From NCBI GenBank assembly GCA_934692625.1, contig CAKUUC010000004.1, forward strand, positions 1-64,000: DNA of 64,000 bases. Reading direction: 5' to 3'. Of the stretch, positions 8,264 to 15,943 are shown piece after piece. The notes under the pieces are model-generated. The model was not told the DNA's origin, made no database searches, and was given only the letters and a program-made list of their open reading frames with translations. Each line of letters starts with the position of its first letter. The stretch's first letter is position 1. A program made the position numbers and the translations under genes. Source of the DNA: an uncultured Candidatus Melainabacteria bacterium (GTDB taxonomy: Bacteria > Cyanobacteriota > Vampirovibrionia > Gastranaerophilales > Gastranaerophilaceae).

Positions 8264-10408
8264 ATGAAGATAAAAAAGTCAATTTTGGCAGGTCTTTTAA
8301 TTTCATCATTAGCTTTCGGATCAACACAAGCATTTGCCTATATGTCACCGGAAGCAAGCAGTTTGTATCAAGAAGCATGTAGTGCTGAACACCAACAAGA
8401 TTTGAAAGAAGCAATTTCAAAACTTGAACAAGCCGCTGCTATTTCAAGTGATGATGCAATGATTTATACAAAATTGGCTGGTTTATATACAGAAATCGGC
8501 GAAAATGACAAAGCGTTAGGTATTTATAAAAAAGTTATTGAACTAAAACCTGATGATGCGTTTGTTTATATAAGTATTGGTAGTATTTATGAAACTCAAA
8601 CAAAATATAAAGAAGCTCTTCAAGCGTACGAAAAGGCGTTGGATATTTTCCCTGAATATAAGTATAATTACTACAATATTGCCAATGTTCAATATCAGTT
8701 GAGAAATTACAATCAAGCAATTAAGAATTACAACACGTTCTTAGAAACATATTCTCAACATACTGAATCAAGAGAAAACCTTGCTGCATCATATTTTGCA
8801 ATAAAAGATTACAAAAATGCCGTTGTTCAATACAAAAAACTTTATGACAAAAATCAAGAATCCTTCAAAAACTATGCAGAATACGGCTTGTCACTACTAA
8901 ATACTGATGAATATGAAAAATCAGCAGAAATGTTAGAAAAAGCAATAGAAATTGATGCGGAGAATAATTCTGCTCATCTAGGACTTGCTCAAGCCTATCA
9001 AGAACTTGGTAAAAACGATATGTCTTATGAACAGTATCAACTAGTTTTGGCAAAAGTTCCTAATTTGAACACTGTTCGACTTGATTATGCAAATTTGTTA
9101 TCAAATATGGATAAAAATACAGAAGCAATTAATCAGTATAATATGTACATCAAAGCTTATCCTGATGATGTAAACGGTTATAAAAATCTTGCTATTGTAT
9201 ACAAAAGCCTAAGCAATTTTGACAAAGCTTTAGAAAATTATCTGATTGCAGAAAAGAAATCTCCTGATGATATTGATATTAAAAAAGATATTGCTTTCTG
9301 TTTCCATAATAAAAAGGATTTTGAAAATGCAATAAAATATTATGATGAGATTTTAAAAGTTCAAGCGGATGATTATAATATTAAGTTTAACAAGGCATTG
9401 GCACTTCATGCTTTGCACAAGTATGAAGATGCAATCACTTTGTATAAAGAATTGCAAACAGTAAAAAGTAGCGACAAAACTGTCAAAGAAAATTTGAACA
9501 ATGCTCTTGTTGCACGTGGTCATGAACTTATTGAAGTTGAATCTTATGACGAAGCAATGGCTGATTTCAAACAAGCAATAAAAGACGGTTATATGGACGG
9601 TTATGTTTATTACGGTTTGGCAAAAATTTATCGTGCACAAGGTAATAACACAAAAGCGGCCGAAAATTACGAAAAAGCAATTTCGATAAATCCTGATAAG
9701 ACAGCATATTCTGCAGAATACAGTGATTTTATTTCATCGCTTTATAAAACAAAAGCGACAGTTCAAGAATCTTACGCACAAAATCAACAACTTCCTATGA
9801 TAAATATTGAAATGGAAGGTGCTGAAAAACCGGCTCAATCTACACAAGTTGTACAACCTGCTCAAGCGCAGCCTGTGGCAAATAAAACAACAGAAGAAAC
9901 AAAATCTGCGACAGGGGAAATAAAAGCTTCTCCACTTGTTATGAAGCAGAACGAAGAATTGATAACCGAAGGTGATAACAATTTTAAGAATAACAATTAT
10001 GATGCTGCGGTGAAAAATTATCAAAACGCATTGCAACTTGTTCCAAATGATGAAGTTACTCTGCTAAAACTTGGTAATATTTACAAAATGAAAGAAGATA
10101 ATACGAAAGCAATTAACTTCTATCAAAAATCAATTATTGTAAATCCTGATTATACCGATGGTTGGTTCAATTTGGGATTGGCGTATGCAAATGAAAATAA
10201 TTCAATCGAGGCGCAAAAAAGTTTTGAAAAAGTTATTTCGCTAGATTCAAATTATAACTCAGGATATGCATATTACGCATTGGGTATTGCATTTGAACAT
10301 CAAGGCAAAAAAGAAGATGCCATAAAAAATTATAAACAATTTATCAAACATAACAATGATAAAGAGATGATTGAAAATGTTCAGGCTCAAATCAAACAGT
10401 TACAATAA
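8264..10408 (+). CDS. Secreted or periplasmic TPR-repeat protein
   Basis: Exported scaffold protein of 714 residues. The signal peptide (MKIKKSILAGLLISSLAFGSTQAFA) probably ends after A25. From about residue 30 to 510 there are continuous 34-residue TPRs (for example AYEKALDIFPEYKYNYYNIANVQ). A Gln/Pro/Ala/Thr-rich linker follows (about 515-560), then three more TPRs to the end. TPRs bind proteins, often in envelope biogenesis or pilus assembly; no enzymatic domain is present. It is followed at once by a second exported protein whose ATG lies two bases after the stop, suggesting the pair works together in the periplasm or outer membrane. Confidence 0.85.
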   Translation: MKIKKSILAGLLISSLAFGSTQAFAYMSPEASSLYQEACSAEHQQDLKEAISKLEQAAAISSDDAMIYTKLAGLYTEIGENDKALGIYKKVIELKPDDAFVYISIGSIYETQTKYKEALQAYEKALDIFPEYKYNYYNIANVQYQLRNYNQAIKNYNTFLETYSQHTESRENLAASYFAIKDYKNAVVQYKKLYDKNQESFKNYAEYGLSLLNTDEYEKSAEMLEKAIEIDAENNSAHLGLAQAYQELGKNDMSYEQYQLVLAKVPNLNTVRLDYANLLSNMDKNTEAINQYNMYIKAYPDDVNGYKNLAIVYKSLSNFDKALENYLIAEKKSPDDIDIKKDIAFCFHNKKDFENAIKYYDEILKVQADDYNIKFNKALALHALHKYEDAITLYKELQTVKSSDKTVKENLNNALVARGHELIEVESYDEAMADFKQAIKDGYMDGYVYYGLAKIYRAQGNNTKAAENYEKAISINPDKTAYSAEYSDFISSLYKTKATVQESYAQNQQLPMINIEMEGAEKPAQSTQVVQPAQAQPVANKTTEETKSATGEIKASPLVMKQNEELITEGDNNFKNNNYDAAVKNYQNALQLVPNDEVTLLKLGNIYKMKEDNTKAINFYQKSIIVNPDYTDGWFNLGLAYANENNSIEAQKSFEKVISLDSNYNSGYAYYALGIAFEHQGKKEDAIKNYKQFIKHNNDKEMIENVQAQIKQLQ

Positions 10409-10409
10409 A

Positions 10410-10838
10410 ATGCGGAATTGGAAGTATTTTTTAACGACTATATTGTTATTGAGTGTTGGAGTTTTTGCGCCATCTTGTTTTGGCAGAGAAAAATCGGTAA
10501 TTCTTTTCAACAAAAATCCGATAACGCAAGAGTCAATACTTTCACAAAGCAATACCAACGTATTTAAGCCAAACGAAAGAATATATTATCTTATAACTTT
10601 GCCTAAAAAAAATGATTCAAAAATGTTATTGGTTCAGATTTTGAAAATAGGTGGAGAAGGTGAAAGGCTTGGATATGAACTCGTTTGGGGTAAGAGAGTA
10701 AAATTACGAGAAGAACAACCTCATTATTTTACGGATTATGTTGTTTTTAATACGGCTGGTGCGTATGCAATGAGGGTGTATTCTCGAGATAATCCGACAA
10801 AAGTTTTGACATCGGCATATTTTTATGTGAGAAACTAA
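10410..10838 (+). CDS. Small exported protein of unknown function
   Basis: 142 residues if started at the ATG two bases after the TPR gene; a longer in-frame start at 10371 overlaps that gene and would bury the signal peptide. The N-terminus (MRNWKYFLTTILLLSVGVFAPSCFG) is a signal peptide; APSC is a poor lipobox, so type I cleavage is more likely. The mature part looks beta-rich (VFKPNERIYYLITLP, YAMRVYSRDNPTKVLTSAYFYV), like a single Ig-like or beta-sandwich domain. No family recognised. Operon partner of the TPR protein. Confidence 0.65.
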   Translation: MRNWKYFLTTILLLSVGVFAPSCFGREKSVILFNKNPITQESILSQSNTNVFKPNERIYYLITLPKKNDSKMLLVQILKIGGEGERLGYELVWGKRVKLREEQPHYFTDYVVFNTAGAYAMRVYSRDNPTKVLTSAYFYVRN

Positions 10839-10856
10839 AATTAAAAAGGAAGAATT

Positions 10857-11255
10857 ATGTTAAAAGATAAAGCATTAAATTATTTCAAAAATGGATATTC
10901 ATGTTCAGAAAGTATTATTCAGGCATGTATAGATGAAGGTATTTGTTCTGCAGAACTTTTGCCTTGTGCTACAACCTTTTCTGCAGGCATGTCATCAGGT
11001 TGCGTTTGTGGAACAGTTGCTGCTTCACAAATGATTTTGGGTTATATGTTTGGCAGAAATAATAAGTATGGAAATCAAGTTTTTGCAAGAGAAAAAGCAG
11101 CAGAATTGGTTGAAAGATTTAGGAAAGAAAATAAAGTTACTTGTTGCAGAATTCTTAGTGCTGGATATGAAGGTAGTGCAAAAAAAGCACATTGTGCCAA
11201 ATTTGTGGAAAATTCTTGCGATATTTTGGAAGACTTGATTAAGGTAAAAGTGTAA
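10857..11255 (+). CDS. C_GCAxxG_C_C family putative redox protein
   Basis: 132 residues with the family pattern: YSCSESIIQACIDEG, then SAGMSSGCVCGTVAASQMILG, CCRIL and HCAKFVENSCDIL. The repeated Cys residues suggest disulfide redox chemistry or metal/cluster binding; biochemical roles in the family are poorly known. AAGGAAG precedes the ATG. The stop overlaps the crcB start (TAATG), so crcB translation is probably coupled. Cytosolic, no signal peptide. Confidence 0.8.
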   Translation: MLKDKALNYFKNGYSCSESIIQACIDEGICSAELLPCATTFSAGMSSGCVCGTVAASQMILGYMFGRNNKYGNQVFAREKAAELVERFRKENKVTCCRILSAGYEGSAKKAHCAKFVENSCDILEDLIKVKV

Positions 11256-11629
11256 TGTTGAATATTCTCTCGGTTTTTATCGGTGGTGGCTTTGGAGCCT
11301 GTTTGAGATATTTGACCGGTGTTTTAATTACAGGAAATTTAAAAATAAATCTTCCGGTTGCGACATTTTTGGTTAATATAGTTGGATGTTTTTTGATTGG
11401 TTTTTTGTATGTAATCTTTGTTGAAAAAATGCAAGCCTCAAAACAACTTAAATTATTATTAACCGTTGGCTTTTGCGGTGGATTGACAACTTTTAGCACT
11501 TTTTCTGCAGAAGTTTTTGATATGATTCAAAATGGACAATTTTTTAATGCATCTGTTTACACTGTTTTAAGTGTTATAATAGGTTGTGTTGCAGTATTTT
11601 TGGGAGGTTATTGTGCAAAACTCATATAA
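11255..11629 (+). CDS. crcB: Fluoride ion exporter CrcB/Fluc
   Basis: Small four-helix inner-membrane channel that exports fluoride as a dual-topology dimer. The 124 residues have GGGFGACLRY, the NIVGCFLIGFLY segment, and the pore motif GFCGGLTTFSTF with the conserved Phe/Thr/Ser track. Length is typical. The ATG overlaps the previous stop by one base, and the 3' end overlaps the endonuclease IV-like gene. No fluoride riboswitch is visible upstream of this operon. Confidence 0.93.
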   Translation: MLNILSVFIGGGFGACLRYLTGVLITGNLKINLPVATFLVNIVGCFLIGFLYVIFVEKMQASKQLKLLLTVGFCGGLTTFSTFSAEVFDMIQNGQFFNASVYTVLSVIIGCVAVFLGGYCAKLI

Positions 11630-12461
11630 AATAGACAAACTTAATTTTCTAACAGCCGGCATGCCTTTATCTACAGGCAAGGGCGGATATCCGAGAGCAA
11701 TCGAAATTCTAAAAGAAATGAATCTTGATGGTATGGAAGTTGAGTTTGTACACGGTGTGAGAATGTCTGATGAAACAAGAGCATTTTTGAAAAATATTCA
11801 AGCGGAAAATCCACTTGTACTCACTGCGCACGGACCTTTTTATATCAATTTGAACTCTAAAGAAGAAGAAAAAATTGAAGCAAGCGTTCAAAGAATTGTT
11901 GATACTGCAAAAGCCGCTGTAGATTTTGGTGGGTACAGTATAACTTACCACGCAGCGTTTTATATGGGAAAGGATAAAGAGGAAGTTTATCAACAAGTTA
12001 AAAATCAAACGCAAAAAATTGTGGATATTTTAGAAAAAAATAATTTAAAAATTTGGATAAGACCAGAAACTACCGGCAAAGCCACTCAATGGGGTGATTA
12101 TGAGGAAATTATAAGACTTTCGAAAGAATTTGAACAGGTTTTACCGTGTGTTGATTTTTCGCACATTCATGCCAGAAATGCTGGAACTTACAATACCTAT
12201 GATGAATTTTGCAAGGTTTTAGATAGAATTTCAACAGAACTCGGAGATGTTGCAATAAACAATTTCCATGCGCATTTGGCTGGAATTGAATACACTGCAA
12301 AGGGCGAAAAGAATCATTTGAATTTGGCTTGGTCAGATATGAATTATAAAGATTTGCTCAAAGCGTTGAAATCTTTTGGGGTTAAAGGTGCTCTTGTTTG
12401 TGAAAGCCCAAATATTGAATCTGATGCTAAACTTTTAAAAGAATACTATTTGAGTTTATAA
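11613..12461 (+). CDS. Endonuclease IV-like AP endonuclease (TIM barrel)
   Basis: Xylose-isomerase-like TIM barrel of 282 residues, closest by motifs to deoxyribonuclease IV, which cuts DNA 5' of abasic sites using three Zn ions. Visible metal-site segments: HGPFYINLN, TYHAAFY, RPETTGK, VDFSHIHARN, NFHAHLAGIEY and a C-terminal CESP. I choose GTG at 11613 because GGGAGG (11602-11607) lies five bases before it, inside crcB; the longer GTG at 11586 has no such site. The gene overlaps crcB by 17 bases. A sugar isomerase/epimerase of the same fold is an alternative. Confidence 0.75.
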   Translation: MQNSYKIDKLNFLTAGMPLSTGKGGYPRAIEILKEMNLDGMEVEFVHGVRMSDETRAFLKNIQAENPLVLTAHGPFYINLNSKEEEKIEASVQRIVDTAKAAVDFGGYSITYHAAFYMGKDKEEVYQQVKNQTQKIVDILEKNNLKIWIRPETTGKATQWGDYEEIIRLSKEFEQVLPCVDFSHIHARNAGTYNTYDEFCKVLDRISTELGDVAINNFHAHLAGIEYTAKGEKNHLNLAWSDMNYKDLLKALKSFGVKGALVCESPNIESDAKLLKEYYLSL

Positions 12462-12564
12462 TTTTTATTACTAACATCATAATATAAATTCACAATTCTT
12501 TTACTTTTTGTTTCTTTATTCTATAATAAATGGGCATATTACATAGATTTTAAGGAGTATTGAA

Positions 12565-13686
12565 ATGAAATTCGTTGTCAAAAAAGATGATTTATATAAT
12601 GGTATTAAAATTGTAGAAAGTGCGACCTCGCAAAAAGCGGTACAACCGGTTTTATATAACATTTTAATTGAAACTATTGACAACAATGCTATCAAATTAA
12701 CAGCAACAGATTTAGTTTTGACTGTTATTACGACTGTTGATGCTCAAATTGAAGAAGCAGGAAAAATTACACTTCCTGCTAAAAAATTGACAGAAATCGT
12801 TTCAAAATTAGACAACGAACTTATAACTTTTGAAATGGAAGAAGGCGGAACAAGCGTTAATATTTCTTGCAACAAATCAAAATTTGATATCATCGGAATT
12901 TCTGCAAACGAATTTCCTCCTGAAGTTACAAACTATGTACTTGATGAAACCAAATGTTTTGATGTTGAATTGAAACCGTTTTTAAAAGCTGTTAAACAAG
13001 CAGGTTTTGCTGCCGCAAATTATGAAGTAAGTAACCTTTTGTCAGGTATTGTTTGTGAATTTTCTAATGGAATTTTGGAAATTGCTTCAACTGATGGTAA
13101 CAGACTTGCAAGAGTTAGAGAAAAAATTAATAGTGATATCACTGAACAAACTCAACTTATCATTCCGTCAAGAACACTTAACGAATTTTTGAAAATTGGT
13201 GGTTTGGTTGATGATGAATCAATAAAAATCTGCAAAGATAATTCAACAATTGTATTCAAGACTGAAAAGACATTGACTATTTCAAGACTTTTGGAAGGTC
13301 AATTCCCTAAATACAATCAGTTAATTCCTTCAGAAAGCCCTAAACAAGCTATTGTTAATGTTGCGCAACTTACTGCAGCATTGGTCAGGGTTTCTGTTAT
13401 GGTTTATGATAAAACAAGTATTGTAAAAATGTTGTTCTCTGACAATGAATTAACTTTGTCTGCTGATACTCCGGATTCAGGTAAATCAGAAGATAAAATT
13501 GATATTCAATATACTGCAGAAGAATTGTTAATCGCATTCAATTATAAATTTGTATTAGATGCTTTGAAATATATTGATAGTGAAGAAGTTATTATCGGCT
13601 TGAATGCAAGTTTGTCTGCAACTGTTCTTAAACCAAACAGTGACGATGATTTTGTATGTTTAATCATGCCTGTACAAATTAAATAA
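12565..13686 (+). CDS. dnaN: DNA polymerase III sliding clamp (beta subunit)
   Basis: Ring-shaped processivity factor that tethers polymerase III and repair proteins to DNA. 373 residues, the standard length, with three clamp-fold domains: MKFVVKKDDLYNGIKIVESATSQKAVQPVLYNI (domain 1), FAAANYEVSNLLSGIVCEF and STDGNRLARVRE (domain 2), and a C-terminus ending CLIMPVQIK, matching the conserved MPxR/K end. Start supported by AAGGAG. It is monocistronic here; dnaA is not adjacent. Confidence 0.96.
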   Translation: MKFVVKKDDLYNGIKIVESATSQKAVQPVLYNILIETIDNNAIKLTATDLVLTVITTVDAQIEEAGKITLPAKKLTEIVSKLDNELITFEMEEGGTSVNISCNKSKFDIIGISANEFPPEVTNYVLDETKCFDVELKPFLKAVKQAGFAAANYEVSNLLSGIVCEFSNGILEIASTDGNRLARVREKINSDITEQTQLIIPSRTLNEFLKIGGLVDDESIKICKDNSTIVFKTEKTLTISRLLEGQFPKYNQLIPSESPKQAIVNVAQLTAALVRVSVMVYDKTSIVKMLFSDNELTLSADTPDSGKSEDKIDIQYTAEELLIAFNYKFVLDALKYIDSEEVIIGLNASLSATVLKPNSDDDFVCLIMPVQIK

Positions 13687-13884
13687 ACTTGTGTTGCGGA
13701 TTGGAAATCCTTGTAAACCTATTAAATTCTTTGACGACATAAGAAACGCCCGCAAAATGCAAGACAGTAAAATTATTTAATAATTTAGAAATTTTTATTC
13801 AATATTGAACTCGTATTTCAGAGTCAAATGTAGGTTTGGATTGCTATTCAAACAAAAAAATTATAATTCGTTTGATTTAACTAT

Positions 13885-14655
13885 TTACTTCTTTTTAGCT
13901 TCTAATTCTTCCCACCAACTTTTGGGTTTAAATAAACTATCCCAATATTTTTTAGATGAGTCAAATGGGTTTACGTCTTTGATTGCATATCCTGAACATG
14001 CAGCAAATTGCATTTTATCCCAAGCGCCATTACTTACTCTATTTCTCATAAGCGGGTCACAATCCAACTTGTAATCAACATCTCCCGGAAAAGGTTTTAT
14101 TTCTCCCTCATTATAATAATAGAACTGGTCATAGCCAAGTCGGTTTGGTCCTTTATGAAATCCGTTTGTGTCAAAGAATATATCAAGTGCTACAACTCCG
14201 CCATATCTTTTGTTTGCACCAATATCTGAAATCAAAGAACCATCTTGTAGCAAATAATAATACTCATGTGTATTTTGTGCATATTGTGAAGGTTCTCCAA
14301 AGAAATAAAAACGTACCGGTTTGAATGTATAAGTTGATGCCTTAACTTTTGTTGCACCTATAAATTTACTTTCCCAAACTTTATTTATACCAACAAAATT
14401 TTCTTTCAGTTTTGTATTATCCGAATCATAATAAATCGTCACATCACTTGGTGTTGTCAATCCCATGTCACCCAATGTGAGTTTTAGTGCTTGTCGCATA
14501 ACGGAATATGTTTTATTAAATCTAGCGTGTAATTCTACTTTTTTAAAGTGGTTGTATAAACTCGGAATTGCCATTGCCGCTACAACTCCAACAATTCCCA
14601 AAACTATCAAAAGTTCTGCTAATGTAAACGCTTTTGGTTTATTAAAATTCAACAT
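13885..14655 (-). CDS. Prepilin-like protein with divergent regulator (module 1)
   Basis: 256 residues. The N-terminus is a type IV prepilin/pseudopilin signal: positive leader, then KAFTLAELLIVLGIVGVVAAMAIPSL, with the conserved Glu at +5 but Ala rather than Gly at -1. The body contains FDTNGFHKGPNRLGYDQFYY, a loop shared with the protein at 42.2 kb and resembling Ca-binding pseudopilin loops, and ends YWDSLFKPKSWWEELEAKKK. It is probably assembled in a pilus/type II-like filament whose machinery is not in the window. AAGGAGG touches the ATG almost directly, so the following TTG (14652) may be the true start. Two operator-like repeats lie upstream. Confidence 0.85.
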   Translation of the reverse strand: MLNFNKPKAFTLAELLIVLGIVGVVAAMAIPSLYNHFKKVELHARFNKTYSVMRQALKLTLGDMGLTTPSDVTIYYDSDNTKLKENFVGINKVWESKFIGATKVKASTYTFKPVRFYFFGEPSQYAQNTHEYYYLLQDGSLISDIGANKRYGGVVALDIFFDTNGFHKGPNRLGYDQFYYYNEGEIKPFPGDVDYKLDCDPLMRNRVSNGAWDKMQFAACSGYAIKDVNPFDSSKKYWDSLFKPKSWWEELEAKKK

Positions 14656-14670
14656 TCCTCCTTATCTCAA

Positions 14671-14722
14671 CCCAAATATGGGTCATGCAAAATTTATTAT
14701 ACATTATTATCCCATATATGGG
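14671..14722. promoter_or_regulatory. Two operator-like palindromes between prepilin and XRE gene
   Basis: CCCAAATATGGG (14671-14682) and CCCATATATGGG (14711-14722), each followed by TCAT, so they form both near-perfect palindromes and a 16-base direct repeat. Their centres are exactly 40 bp apart, close to four helical turns. The arrangement fits binding sites for the adjacent XRE protein, controlling both divergent genes. Confidence 0.65.
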
Positions 14723-14751
14723 TCATTAATTTACATAAGTTTAAATTACAA

Positions 14752-15027
14752 ATGAATGAAAGAGAAAAATTTTATTGTAAAACAGTAGGTGAGGCAATCA
14801 GGCGTATTCGTGTAGAAAAATACAAAAAGAGTGCCTTGATGTTTGCATACGAAAATGATATTCCAAAATCTACGCTAACCAGAATTGAACGTGGAGAAAA
14901 TGAACCTCAAATAATTACTCTTAAAAAAATTGCCGAAGCGTTTGGTTGGTCTATGAGTGAATTGTTTGAAAACATTGAAAAAGAATTACCTAAAAACTTC
15001 AAAATTTATGATGATGAACATTATTAA
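14752..15027 (+). CDS. XRE-family helix-turn-helix regulator (module 1)
   Basis: 91 residues with one HTH: AIRRIRVEKYKKSALMFAYENDIPKSTLTRIERGENEPQIITLKKIAEAFGWSMSELFE (about 14-72). The short acidic tail shows no ligand domain. It is likely a dimeric repressor of the divergent prepilin gene and of itself through the two CCC(A/T)(A/T)ATATGGG-type sites between them. There is no Shine-Dalgarno before the ATG, so leaderless or weak initiation is likely. It converges with thiL five bases after its stop. Confidence 0.85.
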   Translation: MNEREKFYCKTVGEAIRRIRVEKYKKSALMFAYENDIPKSTLTRIERGENEPQIITLKKIAEAFGWSMSELFENIEKELPKNFKIYDDEHY

Positions 15028-15032
15028 AATTT

Positions 15033-15938
15033 TTATTCAAAATGGTTAAAAATCTTTTGTTCAATGTCTTTTTCGCTATAATGAATAATTTTATTTTGGT
15101 AATGTAAATCTACACCAGTACCAATTTTTACAACACCAATTTGGGTTCCAAAATTGTATTTTTCCGGAATTGCTGCAATTATTCCGTAATCTTCTCCGCC
15201 AAAAAGAACAGAATTTTGCCAATTTTCATAATTTTCAATCAAAGGATTATGTAAAATTTTATCAAAATCAACATCAAGCAAAACATTGCTTTCTTTGGCA
15301 ATTGTAGATAAAGCGTCCATAAGTCCGTCTGAGGTGTCCATCATTGCGTAGTCTTCTTTTACGATTTCTCCAATTTGTTTTCCAAAAGCAACTTGAGCAT
15401 AAGGCATTAAGTGTTTTTCAACAAGTTCTTTTGGTGTAAATTCTCCTTTTTGCAGTAGTTTTAATCCTATATCACTACTACCGTGCTCACCTGCAACAAC
15501 TATTTTATATCCGACTTTTGCATTTTTTCGTGATGAAATTTTTCGATTTTTTGTAGAACCTATTGCACAAATTGATACAAAAACTTTGTCTGCGCCTGTG
15601 ATATCTCCGCCAACAATTTCAACATTTTCATCACTTGCCGCTTTACAACCTTTGTAAAATTCTTCTACAAATTCGTTATCAATATAATTTGGCAAAGATA
15701 GTGAAATGGTTAAGTATTTGGGTTCTGCTCCACTTGCTGCAATGTCAGAAATATTTACAGATACAGATTTAAATCCCAATTGATATGGAGTGAAATATTT
15801 TAGGGAAAAATGGACATTTTCTACTAAACTGTCTTGAGTTACAACAATACCCAAATCCGGTAAATTTGCACAATCATCTCCAATATATTTTGAATTCAAG
15901 GTGTTTTTTATTATGTCTATAAAATCTTTTTCTTTCAT
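15033..15938 (-). CDS. thiL: Thiamine-monophosphate kinase
   Basis: Phosphorylates thiamine monophosphate to thiamine pyrophosphate with ATP, the last step of cofactor synthesis. 301 residues of the AIR synthase/PurM-like superfamily: IGDDCANL near the start, VTQDSLVENVHFSL, SVNISDIAASGAEPKYL, GGDITGADKVFVSICAIG, MMDTSDGLMDAL and FGGEDYGI. The Asp-rich metal/ATP motifs are all present. It follows the GGDEF gene by five bases on the same strand and is co-transcribed with it, without an obvious functional link. No other thi gene is in the window. Confidence 0.93.
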   Translation of the reverse strand: MKEKDFIDIIKNTLNSKYIGDDCANLPDLGIVVTQDSLVENVHFSLKYFTPYQLGFKSVSVNISDIAASGAEPKYLTISLSLPNYIDNEFVEEFYKGCKAASDENVEIVGGDITGADKVFVSICAIGSTKNRKISSRKNAKVGYKIVVAGEHGSSDIGLKLLQKGEFTPKELVEKHLMPYAQVAFGKQIGEIVKEDYAMMDTSDGLMDALSTIAKESNVLLDVDFDKILHNPLIENYENWQNSVLFGGEDYGIIAAIPEKYNFGTQIGVVKIGTGVDLHYQNKIIHYSEKDIEQKIFNHFE

Positions 15939-15943
15939 TACAT

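Noticed and set aside
11150..11260. Fluoride riboswitch for crcB
   Set aside because: crcB starts inside the preceding gene's stop codon and no fluoride aptamer motif is seen before the operon.
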